The notes below the pieces were generated by a model. That model searched no databases. It saw only the letters and a program-made list of their open reading frames with translations, and had not been told where the DNA came from. Below, piece after piece: positions 1-9,298 of a DNA stretch of 64,000 nucleotides (the first letter of the stretch is position 1; each line of letters starts with the position of its first letter). This DNA is from CAISDA01 sp050258555 (lineage in GTDB: Bacteria > Bacteroidota > Ignavibacteria > UBA10030 > UBA8401). The position numbers and the translations under genes were made by a program. The stretch is from NCBI GenBank assembly GCA_050258555.1, contig JBLMZA010000043.1:1-64000 (forward strand), written 5' to 3'.

Positions 1-316
1 GCCGCCATTCGGGACGGATGTCGTTGAAAAACCAGCGGTATGATTCCGCTTCGCCGATATTCACATACGCAACCGGCAGCGCGCCGCGACGGGACAGCGA
101 GTCGGCTTCGCCCGCCGTGCTCACATCGGGATCGATGATCATGAGCTGATAGGGGGACATGGCATCGAGCCTGTAGTCGCCGGAAAACTGGACGCCGAAC
201 CGGCTGACGGATTCAACAGCAGAGCGGGGACTGACGCGACCGGGCATGGAGGATTCGCGGCAGCCGAAGACGGCCGCCAGGCAGAACAACAGAAGCGGAG
301 CATGGAGTTTCGACAT
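1..316 (-). CDS. GH114/TM1410-like lipoprotein, partial (3' end outside window)
   Basis: The first 105 codons of a minus-strand gene that runs off the left edge. The N-terminus is a lipoprotein signal (hydrophobic LLLFCLAAVFG followed by Cys at residue 19), so the mature protein should be lipid-anchored. Further on, VAYVNIGEAESYRWFF resembles the YxxIGEAExYR segment of the endo-alpha-1,4-polygalactosaminidase / TM1410 (GH114-type) TIM-barrel family, which acts on extracellular polysaccharide. The ATG at 316 is the only start that gives the whole signal peptide. It lies downstream of the symporter gene on the same strand with an 84-bp gap. The family call rests on this one segment because most of the catalytic domain is not in view. 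Confidence 0.6.
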   Translation of the reverse strand, partial: MSKLHAPLLLFCLAAVFGCRESSMPGRVSPRSAVESVSRFGVQFSGDYRLDAMSPYQLMIIDPDVSTAGEADSLSRRGALPVAYVNIGEAESYRWFFNDIRPEWR

Positions 317-400
317 CGATAACGAGCCGGCTTTTTTCGTAGAGATCAATTCAAGGCGAATCTGAAAATATACGATAAAACCGGCTCATATTCAATGCGG

Positions 401-1867
401 TCAGCGGGAGGATATGAGTTTCGCCGAAGCGTTGCCGACGATGATCGTGACCATGGTGCCGATGAACGTGTGCCACGTGAAATCGATCTGCGTCCAGAAG
501 ACCACATAGATCATGACGAGAATGCCGGCGGTGAATCCGAGATAAGCGTCGCGCTGATTCGTCGCGGGAAACAGCAGTCCGAGGAAGAACGTACCCAGCA
601 ATCCGCCGTATGTGAATGATGCGATCTTGAGGCCGATCTCGACCACAGGATTGCTCGTATCGGTGAAGAGCATGGCGCCGCCGATGAGCACGATGCCCCA
701 GAAGAGCGTGAAGAGCTTGGACCAGCGGACTTCCGTTTTTCCGTCCAGGTTCCTGCCTTTCGATGTCATCTTGAAAAGGTCGAGGAACGTCGAAGAGGCG
801 AGCGAGCTGATCGACGACGAGAGCGTTCCCATGGCCGAGGCAAGCACGCCGGCCACCAGGAGCCCGGCGAGTCCGGTGGGAAGATTCTCGACGATGAATT
901 TCGGGAAGATCTCGTCGCTCGTGTGCAGTCCGAGCTGCTGATAGGGGACGCCCTGGTAGAACGCATAGAGGCAGAGGCCGAGCACGAGGAAGAAGGCGAA
1001 CTGCAGCACGATGAATGTCGCATCGAGCATCAGCGCCCGCTGGCTGTCCCAGCGGCGCTTGCATCCGAGCAGGCGCTGGACAAGCAGCTGGTCCGTGCCG
1101 TGCGACGCCATGGTCAGAAATGTGCCGCCGAGCAGGCCGCCGACGAGCGTATAGGGCGACGTGAAGAATCCGAGCAGCCCGCTTCCGGTCTCGAGGTTGA
1201 AGATCTCGAATTTGTTGGCGCCGTGTGCCGTGGCATAGTTGTAGACGTCGGTCCATCCGTTGGGAAGATGGTTGATGATCAGCACCATCGACGCCACGGC
1301 GCCGGCAAGATAAATGAACATCTGCACGACGTCCATCGCCACGACGGCTTTCAGTCCGCCGAGATAGGTGTAGGCGAGCGTGAAGGCTCCGATGAGCATG
1401 ATGCTGTTGGCATACGACAGGCCCGTGATCAGGTGCACGGGAATGGCCGTTGCAAAGAGCCGCACGCCCGAGGCGAGTACGCGCGTGACGATGAAGACCG
1501 ACGACGTGAACTTGCGCAGCGAAAGTCCGAAGCGCTTGCCGAGGAAATCGTAGGCGGTTTCGAGGTTGCCTTTATAATAGGCGGGGATGAAGATGATGCT
1601 CACGAGCAGCCGGCCGATGAAGTAGCCGAAGACCAGCTGCAGAAAATGCATGTCGCCTTTGTAGGCGACGCCGGGAATGCTGATGAATGTGAGCGTGCTG
1701 GTTTCGCTTGCGACGATGGAGAATCCGACAGACCACCAGGACATCGACTTCCCGCCGAGAAAATAATCGCGCGACGACTGCTGTTTGCCTGCGATGATGG
1801 TGCCGATGACCGTGACGCCGATGAGGTAGACGATGACGATGACGTAATCCAGGAGGGCAAAACCCAT
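401..1867 (-). CDS. Sodium:solute symporter (SSS family)
   Basis: 488 aa integral membrane protein of the sodium/solute symporter family (PutP/SGLT type). About 13 hydrophobic segments are visible. The N-terminal pattern DYVIVIVYLIGV, then GKQQSSRDYFLGGKSMSWW and SIVASETSTLTFISIPG, is typical of the family (first helix, R-DYFLGG loop, unwound second helix that carries Na+ and substrate). The substrate cannot be read from sequence; solutes such as sugars, sialic acid or amino acids are all possible. Start ATG 1867 has a Shine-Dalgarno (GAAGGA) 6 bases upstream. The adjacent downstream gene is a GH114-like lipoprotein, which could mean the symporter imports a released sugar, but that is inference. 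Confidence 0.9.
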   Translation of the reverse strand: MGFALLDYVIVIVYLIGVTVIGTIIAGKQQSSRDYFLGGKSMSWWSVGFSIVASETSTLTFISIPGVAYKGDMHFLQLVFGYFIGRLLVSIIFIPAYYKGNLETAYDFLGKRFGLSLRKFTSSVFIVTRVLASGVRLFATAIPVHLITGLSYANSIMLIGAFTLAYTYLGGLKAVVAMDVVQMFIYLAGAVASMVLIINHLPNGWTDVYNYATAHGANKFEIFNLETGSGLLGFFTSPYTLVGGLLGGTFLTMASHGTDQLLVQRLLGCKRRWDSQRALMLDATFIVLQFAFFLVLGLCLYAFYQGVPYQQLGLHTSDEIFPKFIVENLPTGLAGLLVAGVLASAMGTLSSSISSLASSTFLDLFKMTSKGRNLDGKTEVRWSKLFTLFWGIVLIGGAMLFTDTSNPVVEIGLKIASFTYGGLLGTFFLGLLFPATNQRDAYLGFTAGILVMIYVVFWTQIDFTWHTFIGTMVTIIVGNASAKLISSR

Positions 1868-1965
1868 GAGCGATCCTTCGAGTTGGTGAGGCCACTAGAA
1901 TATAAACGGAGCGGCGCACGGGTGCGCGCGCCGCTCAGCCGGGAATAAAACGGTGTTTGCGGAAG

Positions 1966-2298
1966 TCAGTTCTTTTCGGCTTTTGCCACGGTGTCGAACA
2001 CGGGGAAAACCTTGTCGAGCTGCGAGATCTTAAGCAGAGACAGAACTTTCTTATGGACGCCGACCAGCTTGACCTTGCCGCCCTGCTGGCGCATGAGGCG
2101 TTCTGCGATGAGCAGCGCGCTGAGTCCCGAGCTGTCGCAGAATTCGACATCGGCCAAATCTACGATCAGCGTCTTGACGGAGGGACGGCATAACAGGATG
2201 AATTCGCCTTTGAGCTCCGGCGATACAGCGACATCCAGTTTCCGTTCTTTCACCACAAGCACGACACTGTTCGCATTTTTGGTAACCTCGAAATTCAT
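1966..2298 (-). CDS. STAS-domain protein, anti-sigma factor antagonist type
   Basis: 110 aa single STAS domain of the SpoIIAA/RsbV kind. The segment VKTLIVDLADVEFCDSSGLSALLIAERLM carries the conserved D-SSG motif whose first Ser is the usual phosphorylation site for a partner-switching kinase. Start: ATG 2298 with GGAGG four bases upstream; the reading frame stays open to a TTG at 2310 but that would place the Shine-Dalgarno inside the gene. It follows the 180-aa gene by 21 bp, so they are probably co-transcribed. No cognate anti-sigma kinase or sigma factor lies in the window, so its partner is unknown. Confidence 0.85.
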   Translation of the reverse strand: MNFEVTKNANSVVLVVKERKLDVAVSPELKGEFILLCRPSVKTLIVDLADVEFCDSSGLSALLIAERLMRQQGGKVKLVGVHKKVLSLLKISQLDKVFPVFDTVAKAEKN

Positions 2299-2319
2299 AC
2301 ATCCTCCCAATCAGTGTTG

Positions 2320-2862
2320 TTAAAACATTGCAAGCGTCTGGACGAGCTGTTCATACCGAAGCTTCGGAGGCCGGGCAGGCGCCGACTGAAGCTGAAGATT
2401 ATACAGCGTTTCGCTCTGCGGCGAGCGGAAGCCCGCCTTGAGCGGGGCCTCGACATGGGCGCAGACCGACGCCGCCAGCGGTGTCGCATCGAGATTCAGG
2501 TCCACGATGACGTCGTATTTCTTTTCCTTCAGGCGCGTGATGAGACTCTTCTTCGGCAGAAAGAAAAAGTTCACCTGTTCTTCATGCACCGGCACCATCA
2601 CGCACTGCGAAAGCTTTCCTGCCACTGCACGCGAGGCGGTGTTCGAGGCCAGCACCGTGAGCGAGTTGCCTTTGAACTGGTGCTGCGCCTTCTGGATGAC
2701 GGACAACGCCAGCGTGCGGTGTTCCTCTTCCGGCGGCATGATGAACAGCGCCGAGCGCGCCTTCGTGTAGACACCCCGAAAGTTCGTCTGTTTGCCGTTT
2801 GCGTTCCGTCCCTGCAGGCGCGCGATCATCAATCCGATATGTTTTCTGACTTCTTCTAGCAT
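2320..2862 (-). CDS. Uncharacterised protein resembling a GT9-like N-terminal fold
   Basis: 180 aa soluble protein without signal peptide or membrane segment. Its layout (ARSALFIMPPEEEHRTLALSVI, then NSLTVLAS, then YDVIVDLNLDATPLAASVCAHVEAPLKAGF) recalls the N-terminal Rossmann half of glycosyltransferase family 9 (heptosyltransferase-like) proteins, with the typical D-hh-h-D-L-N strand. It is far too short for a complete GT9 enzyme, so catalysis is doubtful. ATG 2862 is preferred over the upstream TTG at 2901, although no Shine-Dalgarno is seen. It sits between ligA (80 bp upstream) and the STAS gene (21 bp downstream). Function unknown. Confidence 0.65.
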   Translation of the reverse strand: MLEEVRKHIGLMIARLQGRNANGKQTNFRGVYTKARSALFIMPPEEEHRTLALSVIQKAQHQFKGNSLTVLASNTASRAVAGKLSQCVMVPVHEEQVNFFFLPKKSLITRLKEKKYDVIVDLNLDATPLAASVCAHVEAPLKAGFRSPQSETLYNLQLQSAPARPPKLRYEQLVQTLAMF

Positions 2863-2941
2863 ATGCAAAAATAAATTGCAAAAGGTTTGGTTGAAAAGCA
2901 AGAACGCCCGGCTTCAAAAATGAAGCCGCCATTCCGCCGCA

Positions 2942-4936
2942 TCATTCGTTGATGAGATCGAGAAACTGCTTCTCATCGATCATCGCCACTCCGGCCTTGC
3001 GCGCCTTTTCCGCCTTCGAACCCGGATCGGCGCCCACCACCACATACGAGGTCTTCGAGCTGACGCCGGACGAGACTTTGCCGCCGAGGGCTTCGATGCG
3101 TTCCTTCGCCTGCTCTCTCGACATGGCATCGAGCGTGCCGGTGATGACGAACGTCTTTCCGCGCAGGGGCGCATCGGCAGCCGCGCGGCGTTCCGATGCG
3201 GTGTTCACGCCCGCACGCTCGAGCTTCCCGATCATGCGCTTCGTATGCGGATCGTTGAAGAAGCGGACGACGGATTCGGCCATGCGCGGACCGATGCCGT
3301 CGACCGCATCGATCTCCTCGAGCGAGGCATGGCGCAGATGCTCGAGCGATCCGAAGTGGTCGGCAAGCAGGCGCGCCGCGCCGCTTCCGATGAAGCGGAT
3401 GCCGATGGCAAAGAGCAGACGCGCAAACGGACGGCTTTTGCTTCCCTCGATGGCGCGCACGAGGTTCTGCGCGCTTTTGGGGCCCATGCGCTCGAGTCCT
3501 TCGAGCTGTTCCTGTGTGAGATCGTAGAGATCGGCGGCCGTCTCGGCGAGCTTGTGCTCGACAAGCGCGTCGATCACCGCCTCGCCCAATCCGTCGATGT
3601 CCATGGCGCCGCGGCTGGCGTAGTGCTCGATGCGGCGGCGGATCTGCGCCGGGCACGAGACATTTTCGCAGTACCATGCGGCCTCGCCCTCGGGGCGCAC
3701 GATGTGGGCGCCGCAGACGGGGCAGAACGTGGGCATCGAGAATTTCTGCGTGAAGCGCGGTCGCTTCTCGAGCACGACGCCCGCGACTTTCGGTATCACA
3801 TCGCCGCCTTTCTCGATGAGCACCGTATCGCCGATGCGCAGATCGAGATCCGTGATGTTGTCCTCGTTGTGAAGCGTCGCGCGGCTCACGGTCGATCCCG
3901 CAACGAGCACCGGGTCGAGCTCGGCCACCGGCGTGATCGTGCCCGTGCGCCCGACCTGCAGCGTGATGCCGTGCAGGACCGTCTGCGCCTGGACGGCGGC
4001 GTATTTGTAGGCGATGGCCCAGCGCGGACTCTTCGAGACGAAGCCGAGCTCGCGCTGCTGGGCAAGCGAGTCGACCTTCACGACGACGCCGTCGATGTCG
4101 TAGGGAAGCGAGGGACGCCTGGCGCCCCATTCATCGCAGTAGGCAATCACTTCATCGATCGAGGCGCAGCGCCGCAGGTTCTCATTGACCATGAAACCGG
4201 CTTCCTTCAGCATCATCATGCCTTCATAATGCGTCTCGATCTTCCGCTCGTCGGTGCGGAGAAAATACGCGAAGAGGTTCAGGCGGCGCGTGGCGACAAT
4301 CGCCGGGTCCTGCAATTTGAGCGTGCCGGCGGTCGAATTGCGCGCATTGGCAAAAAGCTTCTCGCCGGCTTCCTGCCGCTCCTCGTTCATGCGGAGAAAA
4401 TCCTTCTTCATCATGAAGATCTCCCCGCGGGCTTCGAAATTCTGCAGTCCGTGGGCGCGCAGAGGAATCGAGCGGATCGTCCGGAGATTGTTCGTAATCT
4501 CGTCGCCCTGTATCCCGTCGCCGCGCGTCACGCCGCGCACGAACATGCCGTCGCGGAAGGTCAGGCTGATGGCGACGCCGTCGATCTTCAGCTCGGTGAC
4601 ATAGGAATAGGTTCCCTGGCCGAGTTCGGCCGAGACGCGCTTGTCGAAATCGCGCAGCTCCTGCTCGCTGTAGGTGTTGGCGAGGCTGAGCATCGGAACA
4701 TCATGCACCACCGTCGCGAATTCCTTCGTCGGCTGCCCGCCCACGCGCTGCGTGGGGGAGTCGGGCGACGCCAGCTCGGGATGTTCGCGCTCGAGGGCGA
4801 TGAGCTCGCTCATCAGCGCATCATATTCCTGGTCGGAAACGGTCGGCTGTGCCAGCACATAGTACCGGTAATCGTGTTCGCGGATGATCGAGCGCAGTTT
4901 CTCGATGCGCTGTGCTGCTGATCGCGCTGCGGCCAT
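2942..4936 (-). CDS. ligA: NAD+-dependent DNA ligase LigA
   Basis: 664 aa, full length for the family. It seals nicks in DNA during replication and repair using NAD+. Visible in order: Ia domain (HDYRYYVLAQPTVSDQEYDALM), adenylation domain with catalytic KxDG in ELKIDGVAI near residue 115, OB fold, four-Cys zinc site (CPVCG ... C ... CPAQ, residues ~410-435), helix-hairpin-helix region (FIGSGAARLLADHFGSLEHL, IDAVDGIGPRMAESV), and a C-terminal BRCT domain beginning LRGKTFVITGTL. The start is ATG 4936 (MAAARSAAQR); the frame is open for another 160 codons upstream but that part is low-complexity Arg-rich shadow of the rodZ-like gene. It begins 2 bp after the rodZ-like stop, so the two are likely translationally coupled. 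Confidence 0.97.
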   Translation of the reverse strand: MAAARSAAQRIEKLRSIIREHDYRYYVLAQPTVSDQEYDALMSELIALEREHPELASPDSPTQRVGGQPTKEFATVVHDVPMLSLANTYSEQELRDFDKRVSAELGQGTYSYVTELKIDGVAISLTFRDGMFVRGVTRGDGIQGDEITNNLRTIRSIPLRAHGLQNFEARGEIFMMKKDFLRMNEERQEAGEKLFANARNSTAGTLKLQDPAIVATRRLNLFAYFLRTDERKIETHYEGMMMLKEAGFMVNENLRRCASIDEVIAYCDEWGARRPSLPYDIDGVVVKVDSLAQQRELGFVSKSPRWAIAYKYAAVQAQTVLHGITLQVGRTGTITPVAELDPVLVAGSTVSRATLHNEDNITDLDLRIGDTVLIEKGGDVIPKVAGVVLEKRPRFTQKFSMPTFCPVCGAHIVRPEGEAAWYCENVSCPAQIRRRIEHYASRGAMDIDGLGEAVIDALVEHKLAETAADLYDLTQEQLEGLERMGPKSAQNLVRAIEGSKSRPFARLLFAIGIRFIGSGAARLLADHFGSLEHLRHASLEEIDAVDGIGPRMAESVVRFFNDPHTKRMIGKLERAGVNTASERRAAADAPLRGKTFVITGTLDAMSREQAKERIEALGGKVSSGVSSKTSYVVVGADPGSKAEKARKAGVAMIDEKQFLDLINE

Positions 4937-4938
4937 GG

Positions 4939-5826
4939 TTATCGTTTCTCTCCAGTCTGTTTGACTTGTTTGACGCCCGGATCGGCGATGCCGTCTGCCG
5001 TGACGACGATGTTGCGCACCACATCGCCCCGTTTGCCGGGAATGCCGAGATCCCTGCCGTTCAACGCCAGTGACACTCCGCCGGCGTTGCCCAGCGTGAG
5101 AACGAAGCGGCGCTTTGCCCGCAGCGAAACAGGACTGCCTGTGTCGAGCATCATGCTCGAGAAACGGAGCGTGTCGCGCTGGATGTTCACCCAGACGCGC
5201 TCGGACGGCTGTATGGTGAGCGTGAGCGAATCGGAGACCTGCGGAGCCGCCGCCGCGCCGGCGGTGGAATCTTTCTTTGCCGCCTGAAGCGTGTCGGCCG
5301 CAGGCGGATTCTTTTTCGTTTCCTGTTCGCGCACCACATCGGCAAACGGCGTTTCGCGCACGCCGCTTCCGTTGCGATCCACCCAGATGTAGTTGGCGAC
5401 ATAGGCGAGTATCAGCGAGCACAGAAGCACGATGCTGGCGACGATGACGACCGTGCGCATGCTCCGCTGCTTGACGAGCGTCTCTTCGGACGGGGGAGCG
5501 TTTTCGGCATCGCGCGGCGGTTCATGCAGCGTCGGGATGTGCGCGCCGCCGCTTCCTCCCGATGCCGGCGGGGGCGTCGGGCCGGCGGCATATTTGCCGG
5601 TGACGAGGACGTCGTATTTCTGTATGACTTCGACCGGAGAAAGGCCGACCGCCTGGGCGTACTCGCGAAGAAAGGCGCGGATGTACGTCTGGGGAAGGAC
5701 ATCGAACGATCCCTGGTCGATCGCTTCAAGATATTTCACATTGATGCGCGTGAGCCGCGAGATTTCGGCAAGAGAGATATTCTTCGCTTCACGCGCTTTC
5801 CGTAGATCTTCCGAAAATGTGGTCAT
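4939..5826 (-). CDS. RodZ-like helix-turn-helix membrane protein
   Basis: 295 aa. Residues ~1-75 form a Cro/C1-type HTH (LRKAREAKNISLAEISRLTRINVKYLEAIDQG) followed by FDVLPQTYIRAFLREYAQAVGL, the typical RodZ arrangement. Next comes a Pro/Gly-rich linker, one transmembrane helix (~VVIVASIVLLCSLILAYVANYI), and an external C-terminal domain of the DUF4115 type (LTIQPSERVWVNIQRDTLRFSSMML ... GDVVRNIVVT). RodZ links MreB filaments to the cell-wall elongation machinery; whether this protein does so here is inferred from architecture only. Upstream, 35 bp away, lies the hybrid kinase; downstream, ligA follows after 2 bp. Confidence 0.82.
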   Translation of the reverse strand: MTTFSEDLRKAREAKNISLAEISRLTRINVKYLEAIDQGSFDVLPQTYIRAFLREYAQAVGLSPVEVIQKYDVLVTGKYAAGPTPPPASGGSGGAHIPTLHEPPRDAENAPPSEETLVKQRSMRTVVIVASIVLLCSLILAYVANYIWVDRNGSGVRETPFADVVREQETKKNPPAADTLQAAKKDSTAGAAAAPQVSDSLTLTIQPSERVWVNIQRDTLRFSSMMLDTGSPVSLRAKRRFVLTLGNAGGVSLALNGRDLGIPGKRGDVVRNIVVTADGIADPGVKQVKQTGEKR

Positions 5827-5861
5827 AGGATTGGCTCCATGGTAAAAAAGCAAACTGCGTG

Positions 5862-8042
5862 CTACAAAGTCAAGACCGAGCGGATCTTCAGGGCCAGCTC
5901 GCGTTCGTCGTACGGCTTGCGCAGGAATCCGTCGACGTTCTGCATGAGCGCGGCGTCGCCGGTCAGCGCATCGTCGTAACCGCTCGAGATGAGGACGCGG
6001 CAGGGATATTTCTTCCGCTTGATCTTCTGGAACAGCTTCTCGCCGTTCATGTGCGGCATATTCAGGTCGAGTATGACCAGATCGAACGGGCGTTCGGCAA
6101 GCACATCGAGCGCTTCCTTGCCGCTCTGGACGGCATGCGGCGCGTAGCCGAGATCCTTCAGTATCGCCGAGAGCGTGAAACAGATCATCGCTTCGTCGTC
6201 GACGATCAGCACCGCTTCGCCGCCGCCTGCCGGGATGTCCGACGCGTCGTCCGGCGCGCATCCCCGGTGATTGGAAAGCAGCGGGAAGGTGAGCGAGAAA
6301 ATCGAGCCTTTGCCCGGAGTGCTCTGCACCGAGACCGATCCGTTATGCGATTTCATCACGCCGTAGACGACCGAGAGTCCGAGCCCCGTGCCTTTGCCAT
6401 GGTCCTTCGTCGTGAAGAACGGTTCGAAGATGTGCCGCTGCACTTCGGGCTCCATGCCCGTTCCCGTATCGGAGATCGAGACGGTGAGCGTGCGCTCGTT
6501 CGGATTCACGCTCGTCGAGACGCTGATCCGGCCGCCGTCGGGCATCGCGTCGCGGGCGTTGAGGAGGATGTTGAGCAGCGACTGCTGGACCTGCCCCTCG
6601 TCGCCGTTGATGAAGCACGGGTGCTGCTCGAAGCGGTGCACGACTTCCATGCCGTGGGGAATGCCCGTCTCAAAGAGCGCGATGGTCTCCTCCAGAATCA
6701 GCTGCAGGTCCACCGGATGGAGTTCCGCGGGCGTGCGGCGTGCGAATGTGAGCAGCTGCGTCGTGAGTTTGGCGCCGCGCTGGGCGGCCGTCGAGATGAT
6801 CTCGATGAACGGGTAGAGCTTGTTGCGCGGCGTCACGCGCCGCTGCATGATCGCGGCGGCGTTGCCGATGGACGTGAGAATGTTGTTGAAGTCGTGCGCC
6901 ACGCCGCCGGCAAGGTTTCCCACGCTGTCGATCTTCTGCGCCTGGATGATCTTCTCCTCCATGCGCTTCTTTTCGGTGATGTCGCGCACGACGCACCGCA
7001 GCGACACCGGCACCCCGATTTCGTTGTAGACGAACGACGAGTTTACGCTCACGTCGATGCGCGTGCCGTCGCGGCGCATCATCTGGTGTTCTTCGTCGCG
7101 CGCCTCGCATTCGAGCTCGAATGTCCTGCGGATGAACTCTTCCACCTTCGCATGCTGGTCGGCGGGATAGAGCGACGTGAGATGCGCGCCGACAATATCC
7201 TGTTTCTCGCAGCCGAGCGTCGAGGCTTCGGTCTGGTTGCATCCGATGATCGTCCCGTGCCGATCGATGAGGTGATACATGTCGGGAGAATGCTCGAAGA
7301 GGTCGGCATACTGTTCCTGAGACTGTCTCAGCTGCGAGAAGAGCTGCGCGTTGTTCAGCGCAACGTTGATCTGGTTGCCGAAGGCGGAAACGAGGTTGAT
7401 CTTGTTGGGCGAGAAGAAATCCGATGCGCTGCTGGCAAGCACCATCACGCCGGCAAGCCGGTCGGCGGCGCGCAGGGGCACAAGCACCCACGAGGCGATG
7501 CGAAGCTTCCCGAGCTGCGGATGCATCGGCGGCATGTCCCGGTGTCCGTCCGTGCGGTTGGTCTGGATGGTCTGCATCCAGTGGAGCGAAGCCGGAGGGT
7601 GGATCTGCGACGGATCGAAGAACGGCTGCTCCGCGCCGTTCGAGTTTTTGAGCACGAGGGCGTCGTTTTCCAGGATGTAGAGCCATCCGTATTCGTTCTT
7701 GAGAAGGCTCGTGACGGTTGAAAGAACGCTCGTGAAGATCGTGCCGAGATCCATCGTCCGGTTGACGGCGCGGGCCACGGTGTTGAGCGCCACCAGCTCG
7801 CGGTTCTGCTCTTCGAACTGCCGGCCGTACTTCAGCGAAAAATAGACGCCCGCGAAGCCGATCACGCCGACCGTCACGATGCTGATGAATTCGAGAAGGC
7901 CGATCGTCTTGTTGAGCAGAATGTTCGCGCTGATGATGGTCACCATCATCACGACCACGCCGGTCGAGGCGACGATCTGCGCCTGTTCGACCAGGCCGAG
8001 ATGGAATGAGAAGGCGCGAAGCCGCAGCAAAAGTTTTTTCAT
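5862..8042 (-). CDS. Hybrid sensor histidine kinase (2 TM, GAF, PAS, HisKA, HATPase, receiver)
   Basis: 726 aa. Domain order: two hydrophobic helices (residues ~20-70), GAF domain (~85-235), PAS domain starting YADLFEHSPDMYHLID (~250-370), HisKA with phospho-acceptor His in GGVAHDFNNILTS, HATPase with N box NILLNARDAMPDGG, G1 DTGTGM and G2 GKGTGLGLSVVYG, and a C-terminal receiver (VLIVDDEAM, phospho-Asp in LVILDLNMPHMNG, Lys in LRKPYD). The AHDFNN box groups it with NtrB-like kinases. The internal receiver suggests phosphotransfer within the protein or onward to a His phosphotransfer protein. The response regulator gene immediately upstream (65 bp) is the best candidate partner. Confidence 0.93.
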   Translation of the reverse strand: MKKLLLRLRAFSFHLGLVEQAQIVASTGVVVMMVTIISANILLNKTIGLLEFISIVTVGVIGFAGVYFSLKYGRQFEEQNRELVALNTVARAVNRTMDLGTIFTSVLSTVTSLLKNEYGWLYILENDALVLKNSNGAEQPFFDPSQIHPPASLHWMQTIQTNRTDGHRDMPPMHPQLGKLRIASWVLVPLRAADRLAGVMVLASSASDFFSPNKINLVSAFGNQINVALNNAQLFSQLRQSQEQYADLFEHSPDMYHLIDRHGTIIGCNQTEASTLGCEKQDIVGAHLTSLYPADQHAKVEEFIRRTFELECEARDEEHQMMRRDGTRIDVSVNSSFVYNEIGVPVSLRCVVRDITEKKRMEEKIIQAQKIDSVGNLAGGVAHDFNNILTSIGNAAAIMQRRVTPRNKLYPFIEIISTAAQRGAKLTTQLLTFARRTPAELHPVDLQLILEETIALFETGIPHGMEVVHRFEQHPCFINGDEGQVQQSLLNILLNARDAMPDGGRISVSTSVNPNERTLTVSISDTGTGMEPEVQRHIFEPFFTTKDHGKGTGLGLSVVYGVMKSHNGSVSVQSTPGKGSIFSLTFPLLSNHRGCAPDDASDIPAGGGEAVLIVDDEAMICFTLSAILKDLGYAPHAVQSGKEALDVLAERPFDLVILDLNMPHMNGEKLFQKIKRKKYPCRVLISSGYDDALTGDAALMQNVDGFLRKPYDERELALKIRSVLTL

Positions 8043-8107
8043 GGCACAATGATGAAGGAGGGAAGCGATCGGACGGGATGCGCACTTCGGATCGCATCCC
8101 GCCGCTG

Positions 8108-9274
8108 TCAGAGTCGGTGAGGCTGCAGGCGCTGCTGAACCGCGTGGGCCCTCTTGATCTTTCCTTCGATGGTTGCGAAAAACAATTCAAGGTCGACCGG
8201 CTTCAGGAAATATCCGTCCGCCCCCATCTGCATGCCGGTGCGCTGCACGGCTTCCTGCACCATGCCGCTCAGGAAGAGAAACGGCACATGGAAGAACTTT
8301 TCCATCGATCGGAACTTCTCGAAGAACGCGAAGCCGCTCATATTCGGCTTCGAAAAGTTCACATCGCAGACAACGATGTCGGGCACGAGCGATTCGAGCG
8401 TCTTCAGCGCCTCTTCGCACGTCGGCACGGCGACGCAATAGTAGCCAGAGTCGGTCATCTGCCGGCAGGCAAGTTCGAGGAACTCCGCGTCGTCGTCGAT
8501 CAGCAGCACGGTGCCGACCGACCGGAGCGACTGCAGAAGGAGAAAGACGCGGCCTTCGAGCTGAAGATGCTCCTGCTCGGTGATGCGGTAGATGCGGCGG
8601 AGGTCGTCGAAATTCGTGATGCCCTTTTTCCATGCCTCCTCGATGGCCGAAAGATACGCGGCGAAACGCACATCGCGCTCGGTCGCCGCATGTTCCTCTT
8701 CGGTGATGCCGAATGATTCCCGCATCGCGCGCATGCGTTCCTCTTCCGATTCCGTCACGCCGCCGCCGGTCCAGGCTTCGCTCAACAGCGTCCGATAGGC
8801 CTCGAGCAGGGCGGGTGTGTGCTTCACGAAATCGAACGAGCGTCCGGAGGGCTGCAAAGGGATCTCAAGCGTGACCGGCGTCTGGGCCGGGGGAACCGGC
8901 TGCTCGTGGACGGGAGCCGTCCGCACGGCGGGTTCGGGTGTGAGAGGATCCGCTGTCGGCTGAGGTATCGTCGCCGGCGGCTCAGCCGACTGTGCCGTTG
9001 CCGTCGGAAGCGGCGCAGAGGCCGCGTGTTCTTTCGCCGATTCCTGTTGTTGCCGCGCATGCTGAGCCGCCTTCTCGGCCTGCAGCCGCGCGGCGACCTG
9101 CGACTCCTTCAGTGAAAGGATGCGCTCCTGATACGCCCGCGCATACACATTGCGGGGATCGAATTCAAACACTTTGCCGATGGCGGTGAGGGCATTGTCG
9201 AGATTGCCTTCCTTGATCGCCTTGTCGGCCGACCGGAGAAGTTCGCTCACGGCGCGCTGATTTTCTGGTGTCAT
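8108..9274 (-). CDS. Response regulator with TPR-like N-terminus and C-terminal receiver
   Basis: 388 aa. The N-terminus (residues ~1-65) looks like a short TPR unit (ADKAIKEGNLDNALTAIGKVFEFDP), followed by a coiled, Ala/Gln-rich stretch and a Pro-rich linker. A central helical region (~140-240) has two related motifs, MRESFGITEEEHAATERDVR and LRRIYRITEQEHLQLEGRVF, suggesting an internal duplication. The receiver is at the C-terminus: VLLIDDDAEF (acidic pair), phospho-Asp in IVVCDVNF, Lys in GYFLKPVD. No DNA-binding domain is present, so output is by protein contact. It lies 65 bp upstream of the hybrid kinase and 24 bp after aroE, in one apparent transcription unit. Confidence 0.85.
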   Translation of the reverse strand: MTPENQRAVSELLRSADKAIKEGNLDNALTAIGKVFEFDPRNVYARAYQERILSLKESQVAARLQAEKAAQHARQQQESAKEHAASAPLPTATAQSAEPPATIPQPTADPLTPEPAVRTAPVHEQPVPPAQTPVTLEIPLQPSGRSFDFVKHTPALLEAYRTLLSEAWTGGGVTESEEERMRAMRESFGITEEEHAATERDVRFAAYLSAIEEAWKKGITNFDDLRRIYRITEQEHLQLEGRVFLLLQSLRSVGTVLLIDDDAEFLELACRQMTDSGYYCVAVPTCEEALKTLESLVPDIVVCDVNFSKPNMSGFAFFEKFRSMEKFFHVPFLFLSGMVQEAVQRTGMQMGADGYFLKPVDLELFFATIEGKIKRAHAVQQRLQPHRL

Positions 9275-9298
9275 AAAAGTATGTGTCCGGCTTATCGT

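Noticed and set aside
317..400. Terminator between the symporter and the GH114-like gene
   Set aside because: GAGCCGG/CCGGCTC arms exist but the loop is about 50 nt, too long for an intrinsic terminator.
923..1948. 341-codon open frame opposite the symporter
   Set aside because: Antisense shadow with no fold-like pattern; the symporter on the minus strand is clear.
2299..2310. TTG start for the STAS gene
   Set aside because: It would put the GGAGG ribosome site inside the gene; ATG 2298 fits.
4937..5422. N-terminal extension of LigA by about 160 residues
   Set aside because: The added part is Arg/His-rich shadow of the rodZ-like gene; LigA homology starts at ATG 4936.
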